The position numbers and the translations under genes were made by a program. A DNA stretch of 64,000 bases, taken from Artemisia argyi (taxonomy: Eukaryota > Streptophyta > Magnoliopsida > Asterales > Asteraceae). The notes under the pieces are model-generated. The model made no database searches. It saw only the letters and a program-made list of their open reading frames with translations, and was not told where the DNA came from. The stretch's first letter is position 1, and every line of letters begins with the position of its first letter. The stretch spans positions 162,651,333 through 162,715,332 of the forward strand of contig CM060681.1 in the NCBI GenBank assembly GCA_030686995.1. The letters are read 5' to 3'. Below, piece after piece: positions 33,127 through 45,150 of this stretch.

Positions 33127-35325
33127 ATGACAAACATACGTCCCGTTTTCACTAAATTCATATCCCTAATCTTTATCTTAATCCACCTTGGTTGTTTCAT
33201 AATCTTTCCTACATCCGATCCACGTCGAAAACACTCCAAAAATACGCGAAAACCATCGTCTCCGCTCCCTCTCCTACGTCCCACCGGAGCCAACCTAAAA
33301 CCCCGTAAAACCCTAAAGTCTTCATGGGCTTTTATTAAAAGTGTCTTCTCATCAAAACCCTCGTCCCAGTTTGATGCAAACTCATCTATCATACATCACG
33401 TACCATCACCAGTTTCATCAACTCGTTCGTTACGTAATTCAGCTCCACTCGAAACCCGAGCTGGATCATTAACAGAATTCGACTTTTTCCCATTAAGAAA
33501 TGATATTTATCCTTGTCCTAACTGTGGTGAGATTTTTCATAAGCCTGGATTATTGGAACAACATCAAGCGTTTAAACACGCTGTTTCGGAGTTATTTGAT
33601 GATGAACCGGGGAAAAATATTGTGAGGATTATATTTCAAACTGGTTGGCCTCATGAAATTGTGAAAAATCCCATGATTTACCGGGTTATGAAGATTCATA
33701 ACAGTCCGAAAATACTTACACGGTTTGAAGAGTACAGGGAAGTCGTGAAAGCGAAAGCTGCTAGATATGGAAGACGGATAGATGAATCAGGGGTGGATCT
33801 ACATGTAAGTAAAAGTAAAAAAATGAAATTACATCTAGTTAGAAAAGTGGTTTAATTAAAGTACCAACGCATGTTTTTTTTCTATTGTCATGTTTTATTA
33901 CTTGTACTATTATGTGCAGTAGAATTATTGAAATCTGGTTTGGACCGGCCTCTTCATTTATAACTCGTGCGTGATCACAACTTTTTCTATGATAAATTTA
34001 ACTTATTTTTTTACGGGGTTGGTAATATCCTTAAATTGTAGTAAGTAATACCTTCCTTAAATTTTATTTATTTATTTATTTTTATAACTTTTATTAATTA
34101 TAAAACTGCGAAATAAATAAATAAATAATAAATGACCAAAAATATAAAGTTTGTTAAAATAAAAAATAGTAGAACACAATAAATACGGAGCAGAACATAA
34201 TAAAGTGTGAAACATAAAATTTAAAGTTTAACAAGTTAGAAAAAAAAAAAAAAAAAAAAAAATGTCTTTGCTATAAATAAAGGTACTAGGGGGTACTAGT
34301 TGTATATCTGTAAACAGGGTACTAATAGTACCATAAATTTTTACAAAAGTTTAACGGTTTATAGATCAACTAATGTCTTTATAGAAGAGGAGTGCTACAC
34401 TCATCAAAAGTTTACAAAAAATCATCCACTCGCTGACGTGGCAGAGTGGTGATTGGTTGGTTTTCTGTGGCCCACAGAAAACCAACCAATCACCACTCTG
34501 CCACGTCAGCGAGTGGATGATTTTTTGTAAACTTTTGGTGGTTCTAGTAATATTCTTTATAGAATACAACCATCATATATCCTCTTACTTTCATGTTTAA
34601 TTTCATATATACTTGAAATATATTCATTGAATGCTAATGTATAATGTTAATAAAACTTGTTTAAGTAGATATGAAATTAAAAAAAAAATGATATGAAATT
34701 GCCTATCATTCCTAGAAGTTACGGAGTAACAAATGAAAAGTACGTTAATTATTTGTGCAGAAGTGTGTTGGGAATTCACTATGTTGCCAGTATTATACTA
34801 CTGTATTATTCTATTTTAAGATATACTCTAGTAGTTATTTATGGTGTTGCTTGAAACTTTTATTTCTAGATTCGTCACTGGGATGAACGATGTATAGCTG
34901 ACGGCAACGAGCATCTCCGGTTCCATTGCGCAACGTTCTTATGTGACCTAGGCCAAAACGGTAATTCTAGCATATGCAGCCACCAATATTGTAGTGTATG
35001 TGGTATCATTCGGGTCGGGTTTTCCACCAAAATGGATGGTATATCCACATTTTCAACAAGTTACAAAGGCCACATGGCACTTCCAGAAGACATCGAGGAG
35101 GAATTTCGGTTCATGCACGTGAAACGGGCTATGCTGGTTTGTCGGGTCATAGCGGGTCGGGTCGGGTGTGACCCGGAAATAGCGGACAAAGATGACCCGG
35201 GATATGATTCGTTAGTAGGAAGGGAACCATGTTTAACACAGACTAGGTTAGACGATGAGGATGAGTTGATTGTATTTAATCCAAGGGCTGTGCTACCTTG
35301 TTTTGTGATAGCGTATACCGTTTGA
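33127..35325 (+). CDS. Host gene: C2H2-like zinc-finger protein, two exons
   Basis: Exon 1 33127-33804 (226 codons from ATG) joins in phase 0 to exon 2 34870-35325; 377 residues. The donor CAT|GTAAGT and acceptor TTTCTAG|ATT are canonical; reading on past the donor meets a stop, as expected in an intron. Residues 130-151 are a C2H2 finger (C130, C133, H146, H151; CPNCGEIFHKPGLLEQHQ). The following conserved block (KNIVRIIFQTGWP, KIHNSPKILTRFEEYRE) and exon 2 (RCIADGNEHLRFHC, NPRAVLPCFVIAYTV) match my memory of a plant family including Arabidopsis AT2G29660 and AT1G75710, of unknown function with a PARP-like C-terminal fold. Residues 8-27 are strongly hydrophobic, so a signal peptide or anchor is possible. 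The only clearly intact host gene here. Confidence 0.85.
34387..34553. mobile_element. Foldback MITE (Mutator-like) inside the intron of the C2H2 gene
   Basis: Perfect 66-bp arms (34405-34470 and 34472-34537) with a 1-base centre, plus weaker pairing outward. It is flanked by an 11-bp direct repeat, TCTTTATAGAA (34376-34386, 34554-34564), close to the 9-11 bp expected of Mutator-type elements. It lies in the 1065-bp intron 33805-34869, which is otherwise AT-rich with an A-run at 34239-34261. Confidence 0.82.
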
Positions 35326-35868
35326 TTAGATCGTGTGGTTGTGAGGCTTTGTTAGGGATCGAATGTAGAATGGGGTGAAAAGTAGGGGATAAATGTTCGA
35401 GACAGGCTTTTTCAACAAGATCCTAAGAACTTGTTGCTTTTTGGGAGCACGATCGATAAGATGATTGTACCCACTTAGTTATGTTGTGTATTTTGTGGTT
35501 TGTGGCATGATGAATTGTACTTTAAGCTCTTTATAGCTTGTTTATTATTTATGACATTGGGTCATGATAGAGGAAAGTACTTTAATAAGTCTTTAACATT
35601 GGTCTAAAGTATCTTCTTAATCATCTTGTTTACTTTAATACAGTGACAAACTAGAGTGCACAAATTCTTTTAAACTATAGTATAAAGCTAATGATTTGCG
35701 TAATCTTTTATTTTATTTACACACTTCCTTCATATTGTGTTATAAAGAATTAGACATTTGTTATATACTACTTTTCCGGTTTGTATGATGAAGTGTGCAA
35801 ATAAAAATATATGAGTGTGTCGATCAACATAGTATAAGGGAAAGATAATAAAAATAAAATGTTATATT
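35326..35868 (+). other. 3' flank of the C2H2 gene
   Basis: No ORF. Probable 3' UTR in the first few hundred bases; AATAAA-like signals are too common in this AT-rich DNA to choose one. Confidence 0.45.
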
Positions 35869-36304
35869 CAAGGCTTTTAACATCGGGACTTATTATCGTT
35901 TTCGTCTTTACAAGATTAAGATCGTAAAATCGGATCGAGATCTTAAGATCCTACCATAATGTCATTGTCTTAATAGTTTTTGTTATATTATATAAATCTC
36001 CAAATTATTATATATCATAAACACAAAATTTAAAAATGTATCATAGAAGTTGCCCTAAATTATGATTATTAAATGTTCATAAAGGTTATTATTATTATTA
36101 TTATTATTATTAAACACAATCTATAAATATATACTAGTTTTTTAGTTGTAGTTCGAGAAAAAATAAGACAATCCTATGGTCAAGATCGAGATCCTATAAT
36201 ATCTTAAGCTTTAAAAGATCCTATGTATGATCCAGATAGTTTTGTTTTGTAGTATCGTAAAATCGTAAAATTTTAATGTCAAGATCGAGATCCTAACAAC
36301 AATG
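35869..36304. mobile_element. GATC-rich hAT-type MITE, copy 1 (inverted relative to copy 2)
   Basis: Begins CAAGGCTTTTAACATCGGG and ends GATCCTAACAACAATG, the reverse complement order of 40975-41437. Shared blocks include the AAATCGTAAAAT stretch and AAGATCGAGATCCTA. It contains an ATT microsatellite (36085-36111). The flanking 8-mers GTTATATT and ATTATTTC match at only five positions, so the duplication has decayed or the ends are slightly off. Confidence 0.7.
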
Positions 36305-36735
36305 ATTATTTCAACTGAATTGATTCATTTAAGGGAATACGTAACCTAAACTTTATTGGAAAATTATTTATATATGTGTGTGAGAGTAGTTAAAAATTCA
36401 TTCACCCAAACATCGACCTCTTTAGTTACGTTGAGAGTCGAAATTTCATGACGTATGTATACCATTTATAACACTCGTAGTTATGTATCCAATAGTTATA
36501 GTTGAAGTCAGAAGTTTCATATGGATCCATTCATAAGCTTTTATGAGGCAACATGTATGGTCAGGTCTTCTTAATTTCCCTATTCAACGTACAGTAAACA
36601 TAAATCGATAAATAAAGTTATATATAAACAATTAATAGATGCTGGGGCATGAGTAAATGTTTGTATGATGAAGTGTCAAAGTTCTGTACAGATACCAAAC
36701 TTATCTTTTGATTCGTTGTCAAGCTCTAAACTTAT
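36305..36735. other. Intergenic, nothing recognised
   Basis: AT-rich with no ORF or repeat ends I can support. Confidence 0.4.
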
Positions 36736-36737
36736 CA

Positions 36738-37070
36738 ACTAGCATGTGGTCTAGTGGGTAAAGCTTAAAGAGTTAAGCGAGCCAATTGTGAAAGTAGTAC
36801 CAGTTTGGGTGACCTATCGGGAAGTCCTCACATGAGGGCAGGACCACATGCTCTGTTGATACCATCCCCCCATCGCAAATGCTCAGATTGACTGGTCAGC
36901 GAGGGGCCTGTTTGAGAAAATGGCCAGGTTCATAGCCCACCTCCTGATAAGTACAGTCACTGGGACAAGTGCTCATTGCCTGGGGCCGGGTCCTTGGGGG
37001 AAGGTCCGGTTGGCATCTTTAGGATGCATGGGACCAGGGTGATCCTACCGATCTTCACTTTTTTGAGAAA
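36738..37070 (+). mobile_element. Possible tRNA-derived SINE
   Basis: TGGTCTAGTGG at 36747-36757 fits the RNA polymerase III A-box consensus. A degenerate B box, GTTTGGGTGACC, follows at about 36811-36822. The block is GC-richer than its surroundings and ends near a short T-run and A-run (37050-37066). I found no target duplication, so this stays tentative. Confidence 0.4.
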
Positions 37071-37075
37071 AATCA

Positions 37076-37992
37076 GGAAACAAATTTTATTATTCATGAA
37101 TTAGTTCTAGAAAATATAGAGTTGAGTTTGTTCTATGCTTTTTGGACAATGAATTTCGTTAATAAAGTATGTTAAAAATACATATTAAGAATTTTGTGTG
37201 TGAAGAAATAGTGGGTACCTTTAATTTTGATCAAACAGCTCATATTCATGAATCTTTTAATGTGTTTTGTTTTAGATTTTCATCAAGATAAAATCCTGTG
37301 ACATCTACTATGAGATGCTGGATGGACATTTAATACTTTTGAGAAGGATATTGAAGGCTCATCTACCGGTGAAGAAGATGTTGATTCGGCCATTAATGAA
37401 GACTAGTTCTTCATCACATGATGATTTATACAAGAGAAAGGTATTAACTATTAACAAACACAAATAATCATATTTAGAAATAGGATTGATTAACATGCGT
37501 CTTCGGAGCAATCGCTAATGTAAATTACAAGTTGCTTAACATATGCTTTTTTCGACACAAATTCGTTCATAACTGCTTTATTACATTTACGAATACACAT
37601 GCATGTACATGAGATATCTTGGTCAAGAACTAGATCACATGAGTATCTAATATGCATCACACGGGTCCATCGTTTTACCCAGGACGTACAATTATTTTTT
37701 AGCAAACCGACATATATAATATGAATTTTCATATAAGGGAGTCATTATCATAATAATAAATAGTAGTGTACAATCATGGATCGTTTTTGATAACAAGATC
37801 AAAGAGATTGTTGTGAAGTCTCTATCTTTACTACTCGAATAGACTCCTACTCTAATGGTACCATGTTGAACCCTTAGGTATTTACACCCACAAGTAAACC
37901 CAACGTAAATTAGTTTCACCGTACAATCAAGCATGTTACGGAGTACATTGTCATCGTTAATTATGTGACCATGTGAGGACAACATGGCATAA
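37076..37992. other. Intergenic with one exon-like stretch
   Basis: Around 37273-37440 a T-rich acceptor (TTTGTTTTAG) is followed by sequence open in one frame up to AAG|GTATTA. I cannot name a product, and a competing frame ends in an acidic peptide, so this may be chance. The minus-strand short ORFs at 37490-38045 have no recognisable content. Confidence 0.3.
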
Positions 37993-38001
37993 TATAAATT
38001 T

Positions 38002-39436
38002 GGGCAAATCGCATACAAAAGTATCCATCTTAGGTCCAATTTCAATTAAAGGTACTACTCTTTTTTTTTCTCAATTTAAGGTATCCGATTTTTTTTTTTT
38101 TTGGCCGATTAAAGTTTTTTTCTAACTTTCGTTAACTATTTCGTTAGTAAATTACTTGGTCCTTGAGTTTGTATAGGCATTTCATGTTTAGTAAATTACA
38201 TGATTTAGGTTTTTTTTCTAACTTCCGTTAACTTTTTACGTTTTCATCCATTTTTTTACGTTTTCGTCTGATTTTTTACGTTTTCGTCCGTTTTTTCACG
38301 TTTTCGTTCGATTTTTTACGTTTTCGCTCGATTTTTCACGTTTTCGTCTGTTTTTTACGTTTTTCGTCCGTTTTTTCACGCTTTTATCTGTTTTTTACGT
38401 TTTTCGTCAGTTTTTTCACGTTTTCGTCCGGTTTTTCACGTTTTCGTCCGTTTTTTCACGTTTTCGCCCGATTTTTTTACGTTTTCGTCCGTTTTTTTAC
38501 GTTTTCGTACGTTTTTTCACTTTTTTGTCCCATTTTTCACGTTTTCGTCGGTTTTTTCACGTTTTCGTCCATTTTTTACGTTTTTGTCGTTTTTTTACGT
38601 TTTCGTCCGGTTTTTCACGTTTTCGTCCGGTTTTTTACGTTTCCGTCCGGTTTTTCACATTTTCGCCCGTTTTTTCACGTTTTCGTCCATTTTTTCACTT
38701 TTTCTTCCAATTTTACACGTTTTCGGAAACGTGAAAAAACAGACGGACGAAAAGACGGACGAAAACGTAAAAAACGGATGAAAACGCGGAAAAATGGACG
38801 AAAATGTGAAAAAACGGACGAAAACGGGAAAAAACAGACGAAAACGTAAAAAAAAGACGAAAACATGAAAAAACGGACGAAAACGTGAAAATCGGACGAA
38901 AACGTAAAAAAAACGACAAAAACGTGAAAAAACGGACGAAAACGTGAAAAATCGGACGAAAACGTGAAAAAATGGACGAAAACGTAAAAAAACGGACGAA
39001 AACGTAAAAAAAGGGGACGAAAACATGAAAAAACGGACGAAAACGTAAAAAAAAACGGGCGAAAACGTGAAAAAACGGACGAAAACGTGAAAAAACGGAC
39101 GAAAAACGTAAAAAACAGACGAAAACGTAAAAAATCGGGCGAAAATGTAATAAATCGGACGAAAACGTAAAAAATCTGACGAAAACGTAAAAAGTTAACG
39201 AAATAGTTAACGGAAGTTAGAAAAAAACCTAAATCATGTAATTTACTAAACATGAAATGCCTATACAAACTCAAGGACCAATTATGTAATTTACTAACGA
39301 AATAGTTAACGAAAGTTAGAAAAAAACCTTAATCGGCCAAAAAAAAAAGTCGGGTACCTTAAATTGAGAAAAAAAAAGAGTAGTACCTTTAATTGAAATT
39401 GGACCTAAGATGGATACCTTTTTATGCGATTTGCCC
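38002..39436. mobile_element. Mutator-type foldback element, 1435 bp, with internal ~20-bp tandem repeats
   Basis: Ends GGGCAAATCGCATA and TATGCGATTTGCCC are complementary, and the flanks carry the 9-bp duplication TATAAATTT (37993-38001, 39437-39445). The outer ~240 bp on each side are long inverted repeats. Between them lies an array of TTTTTTACGTTTTCGTCCG-like units (about 38230-38725) whose reverse complement fills 38725-39195, so the whole element can fold on itself with its centre near 38725. A 9-bp duplication is typical of Mutator-like elements. The Phe/Arg-rich ORFs here are repeat translation, not genes. Confidence 0.9.
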
Positions 39437-39445
39437 TATAAATTT

Positions 39446-40297
39446 TTGTATGAGAATAATATGAGATATTCTTGTGAAGTAGTAAATGCTTTGGTTTTCG
39501 GTTGGCAAAATTTGGCTAGATTCATTGAAGAGCAGTTTACTTACGTACGTGAAGTACTGAAGTCATGAACACGCTATAACAATCAGTAGGACGGGCGAGG
39601 AGACTTTCGGTGAGGATGTCCATGTCCACGCCGAAAGTCGCTAAACGACAAACTCGCTGCTGAACTGGCACACAAACTCGCTGACCGTTTACTAAATTTT
39701 CAAGACACACATGTCCTTGCCGAAAGTAGTTTTGATATTTGGCAAACTTTGACTAAAATTGTAACTCTTAATTGTTCCCGGGTTTTTTTTCTGCCGTTAC
39801 TTTCAGCGGGAACATATCCCCGCCAAAAGGTTAGATACGCAGTGGTATGAGACAAATGTGTGATATGTTTGTAGTATATGTATGGTGTGAGTGTGTAACA
39901 CAACAGGTATTCAAAAAATATATTAGGAGACTTCCAAACTTTTGTTTAGTGTTTCAAGTCTCATTGTAAATAAGATAGATGAAGTGTGTATAACGAAGTA
40001 CACGCAAAAAGTGAATATGTCTTAGAGGGCCATCAACCTTGATAGAACATATATATGAGCAGCTAAAGTAGACAAATATCAGATAAACCATAACCAGACT
40101 CGTTCAAAAGATGCTAATAAGAAATTATAACAATATACTTCTATAAATTAATTTTGTTTTCAATTAAAGTGTTTGCATGAGCCCCATCAATTTGTACGTT
40201 TGTAGCACATGGGTGAAGGGAATGACTATAATAATTCAATGGTGCATGCAGAAAACGAGGGTAGTCCTTTTCAAGTTAACGAGCTATGTAACGAAAC
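39446..40297. other. Intergenic with CACTA-like subterminal repeats (39590-39830)
   Basis: Between 39592 and 39830 there are several worn copies of a GGCGAGGACATGTCCTCGCC-type palindrome (GGTGAGGATGTCCATGTCC, CACATGTCCTTGCCGAAAG, GGGAACATATCCCCGCC). Such clusters are typical of CACTA/En-Spm subterminal regions. I found no CACTA terminus. The rest is featureless. Confidence 0.4.
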
Positions 40298-40300
40298 TAA

Positions 40301-40647
40301 AGGCCCGTTTGGTATGGTGTATTTTCTTTCGGATTTGGCTTAGAATATAAAAACCAATGTTTGTTTTAAAAGTGTGGCTTGTAAATTCGAAACCAACAAA
40401 TGGAATACTCACTAGTAAACGTACAATTTTTTGGGTCTCATTTTCATTTCTTTCTATGTCAACCACATAAATGTGTTAATTTTTTTTTTGTCTTATTCGA
40501 TTTTTTTATTTAAAATTATTGTATCTTATTTAATTAATTTATAAAATAATTATTAATTTTCTCTCCTCATTTATTTCAAAACCAAATCTAAATATAAATC
40601 CAAATTCAAATTCTAATCTTAAACCTATTTACAAACCAAACAGACCC
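40301..40647. mobile_element. Tourist-like MITE (PIF/Harbinger), 347 bp
   Basis: Ends AGGCCCGTTTGGTATG and CAAACCAAACAGACCC are imperfect inverted repeats, flanked by TAA (40298-40300, 40648-40650). A 3-bp TAA duplication and a G/C-rich terminus before TTTGG fit PIF/Harbinger MITEs. Confidence 0.78.
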
Positions 40648-40974
40648 TAAGAAAAATGGGTTATAGTTTGTGTATTTATTTATTTTAAACAAGGGTTATA
40701 GTTTTATGTTCGTACGTTAATCTACATTAAGTATTGCTAAGGTGGCCTAGTGACCAGGTGTAATACCCGATCCAACTAAATAGATATATTAGCCCATAAA
40801 AGTTTTCTAACACTCTTAGGCCCAAAAGAAATAGAGTGTGTCCAACCCATTTTAACTAGAACGAGGATGGCTGTGAACCGCTGCGTTGTTGCGGGGCAGC
40901 GATCGTTCGTTTGTACGGGCATGTGATATGGTGAATGATACACATTATACCTTATTAATATTAGTACTAAATAC

Positions 40975-41437
40975 CATGGTTGTCAGGATCTCGATCCTGA
41001 TCTTAGGATTTTACGATTTTACGATACGGCAAAGCAAAAACGATCCGGATCTTACATAGGATCTTTGAAAGCTTAAGATCTTATAGGATCCCGATCTTGA
41101 CCATAAGATCTTAAGATCTAATTCGATCCGATCCTACTTTTCTTAGATAACAAACTAAAAAACTGCAAATTTCAGGATTATTTTTTGTAGAATTTAAAAA
41201 ACAACATGTTAATCTTATTAAACATTTCATAATCATAATTTAGAACAACATTTCGATGAAATATTCATATAATTGTGTGTTTATGATATATAATAATTTG
41301 TAAATTTGTATAATATTAAAAAAACTATTAAGAAAATGACAATATAGTAGGATCTTAAGATCCCGATCTGATCTTATGATCACGATCTTGCAAAGACAAA
41401 ATCAATTCTGGGTAGGATCCCGATCTTAAAAACCTTG
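40975..41437. mobile_element. GATC-rich hAT-type MITE, copy 2, 463 bp
   Basis: Ends CATGGTTGTCAGGATC and GATCTTAAAAACCTTG (imperfect inverted repeats). The 8-bp duplication CTAAATAC is perfect (40967-40974, 41438-41445), as in hAT elements. The subterminal zones are packed with GATC. Related to 35869-36304 in the opposite orientation. Confidence 0.87.
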
Positions 41438-41445
41438 CTAAATAC

Positions 41446-42071
41446 ATCTATCTAATATTATTGTATTTGACCAAAGATAGTTGCATAGCTTTGCAAACTA
41501 AAAATGTGGATATATGATTGTACTGGATGGGGGATTAGGAGGCCCAAAAGGAATTGCACAATTGGTTGGGCTAAACATAGGCAAAATCAAATAGCGTATA
41601 TGGGGGATTGAGGGTAACCAATTAGAAGGCACCGAATCCACCATGTTTAATATATATAGTAATGTATCACGTGAACCTATCTTGACTTTTGACCATTGCT
41701 GAATATTTCTATATATACTACTACACCATTTTGAAAAAAAAAAAAAAAAAAAAAAAAAAACATTCTCGTTGTGATGATGTCATCATTTGTTAGCCCAAAC
41801 GTCGGCCCATTAACTGGCTAGAATTGTTTGGGTCAAAAATGGTATAATAATCGGCTCCTCACCCTTTTTGGACTATATGAAACCGCCATTCACTATTCAA
41901 GATTCATCTACACCGAATTCCTGCTTCAACTCTCGATTCGAAAATCGTCATGGAACGACAATTAATATTATGTGTGATGAGGTTTGCGGCACGAGTCTTC
42001 TGTCTCTCTAAAAACTGCTTTTGATTTCTGATGTTGTGTATTAAAGTTGGGATATATGTTGTTTCGGTTTG
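41446..42071. other. Intergenic; possible 5' end of an unidentified gene
   Basis: An A-run of about 27 bp (41734-41760) is followed by a TATA-like CTATATGA (41873) and an ATG near 41950, open for 11 codons to a plausible donor (GAG|GTTTGC). No further exon could be tied to it, since a solo LTR follows at 42077. Confidence 0.25.
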
Positions 42072-42076
42072 TGTTA

Positions 42077-42960
42077 TGTTGGTCCCTTTTACTTGGTTAT
42101 CAGTAACTAAGAAGCTAAAGTAACCAAGTTATATGACTTTAAACAAAGATGTAAAAATGATTAACAATAAAGTAACGTAAAAATAAAAGACAATATTTTC
42201 CAACGTTTAATTCTTTATTAGAAGTTAATCACAAAGAATCGTACCCAAGTGTTTGCGGAATAACACTTGGGGTTGAATTGACAAGTATTGTATGGACTCC
42301 TCACTAAACTCAACTAAGTGAGTGACAACTTAAATTACCCACTGAGCTATCTCAGGGGCTTGTGTTGTTCTTTGGAGGAGTAAAGTGGTTTGTGAATGCT
42401 TTGCATTAATTGCACAAACTTGTCAACTTTTACTCCTCACATTTGCTTCCTATTTATACACAAGTATAGAACAACTAAATATACATTGGACCTAAAGCTT
42501 CCTTAACAATATCTTGAAAGATATTATTCTTCTGGCAAGAAACCTTCATTGAGTTAGATCCAAAAGGCACTTTCTGATGACAGACTGGTTTTAACCATTT
42601 GGGGAAAGTTTGACATTAAAGTGATAAAACACTTTAATAAAGCAGCTCAGACTTTCCCGCCCAGTCCCGCCAAAACTTCAGTCTTCATGTCATCAGTCTT
42701 CAGTACGATTAAGTTGTTGAGGAGTCATTGGGGTTCAGTGAGTTATTGTCATCCTCACTGAACCCATCACCTTCTTCTTGGCTTAGATCACACTTCACTG
42801 AGTTCCGCCTCACTGAATGAAGAACCATTCTTCTTAGGCTCGGTCTTAGCATCCTGAAGGTGACTCACTGAGTTACTGTTCACTCAGTGACTTGTTTGCA
42901 CTTAGGTTATTTTACGTTCAAATCCTTGTTAGAAGATGTGGGGAATTCAGTGACCCAACA
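42077..42960 (-). mobile_element. Solo LTR, Copia-type TGTTGG family, 884 bp
   Basis: Ends TGTTGGTCCC and GACCCAACA, with the perfect duplication TGTTA (42072-42076, 42961-42965). A TATA box, TATAAATAGG, reads on the minus strand at about 42450-42459, giving minus orientation. Internally rich in TCACTGAGT repeats. The same family is at 53136-55553. Confidence 0.87.
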
Positions 42961-42965
42961 TGTTA

Positions 42966-43710
42966 TTTGTTCAATATACAATATAAGAGGTAACACGATT
43001 AATAAAAGTTGTCTGCCGCATTTTTCAAGTTGTGTCACAACATGGATATGAAGAGGAAAAATAACATACCAGAGTTTAACTCTCAAATGGCATATAACAT
43101 GTTTAGTTAATTTTAGTTTAAATTTTTACTATTTCGAATATTGAATTGGGGTTTTTTCGGTGTTTTAAGATTTTGGTTATATTGAATGTGTTTGGGTAAT
43201 TGTGTTAATTTGCGGGTTTTCAAATGTTGTGTTTTTGTCGTGATTAATTGTCCAGAACTTTGATAGAACCTTGGTAATCTAAATAAAAACAATAAACATG
43301 AGGGGATGTGTGTTCGCTCTCCTCACATATCATTTGACCAAAATTCTTACTGACCAAAATTCTTACCTACGACACCTACCAACTTATGAGGATTTTTTGA
43401 GTATTCTTTTAAAACTTTTTATAGTTGGTTAAAACTGTTTGTTAATTGAAAGGGTTTGGTATGTTTGGTGTTTAATTTTGTGACGTTTTTTAATTAGGGA
43501 TTTAAAATTATTAGTTTCATGAAACTAGGGTTGAACATGTTATGAGTTTATGCTAATTACAGTTATTGACCCCATGAATTTTTTTGATTAAATATGGTTG
43601 CGATGGGACGGTCTTGATTTGCAATTACACATGGTCTTTTTCTTTCTTTTTATACATAATAAGATGGTGTTTTGGCCCGGTAATCTATGGCACTTTTTTT
43701 AAATTTTATG
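42966..43710. other. Intergenic, no gene supported
   Basis: Moderately AT-rich. A GAGGGGATGTGTGTTCGCTC block at 43299-43318 recurs, diverged, at 45799-45818. Nothing else recognised. Confidence 0.35.
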
Positions 43711-43715
43711 ATAGT

Positions 43716-45150
43716 TGATGCGGTGGTTGTAACCTAGACAAGAAGTTTTACAATCCTTCTAGGCAGTGTACCTAATCACTGTAGTGTAGTATAGGTAAAT
43801 CCAGGGGATTGATCGTTCTCTTGGAGAATAGTGTCGTTAGGTCAAGATGTATGACAAGATAGGTCTAGAGGAGAGGGATGATTTTTATTTTATTTTTAAT
43901 TTATAAAAGCAAATAAAAAACTCGGTTTTGAAAGAGTGGGCGGAATTAGTTGCTAGTCAACTAACACAAAACTAATTATAACTGAATTAAATAAAAATAA
44001 ATGAGAAAAGTACAGTTAGTGACTTCTTATAATAGGGAAAAACGTGTTCACTTAGATTTAATTACTCCCTAATTGTCTCCGACTGATTTTTCAAATTGTC
44101 ACGTCCTTGTTTTAGTTGAAGCGTTGTATTCTTTAACATTGGTCGTGGGGAGGTGCCGAAGTCCCCAACTCTATGAATCTTAGTCTCCCCTAAAAACCTT
44201 AAAGTCTATTAAGTTTTCTAGGATCTACAAGCCACAATTCATGGAATAAATAAAACGAGAAAAACCAATAGTGCACTCTACGGTAGCGTTTCTAAGACGT
44301 TCAAGCTAGTTACATATAAGAGGTCAGCCAGTTTACTTAGTCTAACGCGAAGCAATCAACTAAACAAGATACGACAAATCAATATTCAACAACTAGGTTT
44401 CATTTGATCTAGCAAACACATAAGTACTTAAGCTAACATGTTAAAGAGAAGAGAAGATCAACAAGTAATCAAACAATGCATAAACATATTGAATGATTAA
44501 ACGAATAACTTATCTTCAATAAAACATGTGTTTTGAGGGCTGTAGAACCCTTACAAAAGCTGTCAAATTCATCCAAAAAACCCTACTCCAAGATGTTACT
44601 CCAATTATGAATAACATTCGAAAGTATATATATGATTACAACTCTGACAGTGTTAGCTTATAGCCTCTGACGCCGTCAGCTCACCGTGATTAGGGTTCGT
44701 TTTGTGCAAGTCGCCATTATGATGACATCATCTTGTAACGTCATACGTCGTCACGTTATGTCTGACGCCATCCTTCATTAATATGTCTGGGCCGTCTCTT
44801 GTTGTCTCAACACATGACTCTCATATTCAATTAACACTTGACGCCGTTAGGTTGTAGGTCTTCAGAATTTATCTGAGGCGTCTCTTGTTAAACTTGAACC
44901 AAAAATCTAGCTTTATCAACAAGTGACGGCGTTACGTTGTAGCGTGTGACGCCGTCAGACCTTCATATCTGACAGATTTTCGCGACTTCGTAGTTTTCTT
45001 CACTTTTTCGTCCAAAAAGTGTCGATTTCCATATTTCTTGTCCCAAGTACCTAAAATGCAAAAAGAAATGATTTGAGGCAATATTTGATCATATTAATAC
45101 GATTTTAGGCTTAAATGACCCTAAAAAAGGTACCAAATAAATCCTTATCA
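43716..45150 (-). mobile_element. Athila-like solo LTR, 1435 bp, minus strand
   Basis: On the minus strand it starts TGATAAGGATTT and ends CCACCGCATCA. Clearly related to the LTRs of the element at 14209-22388 (shared GGCGGAATTAGTTGCTA and GGGGATTGATCGTTC blocks). It carries the TGACGCCGTCA motif cluster (44665-44970). Flanks are ATAGT (43711-43715) and ATAGC (45151-45155), a 5-bp duplication with one transition. No primer site or interior beside it, so it is solo. Confidence 0.82.

Noticed and set aside
38230..39195. Regularly spaced repeats resembling a CRISPR array
   Set aside because: The units are contiguous minisatellite copies without unique spacers, mirrored into a hairpin, in a plant genome.
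38525..39274. Overlapping long ORFs rich in Phe, Arg and Val on both strands
   Set aside because: They are translations of the 20-bp minisatellite arms of the foldback element, open because the unit lacks stops.
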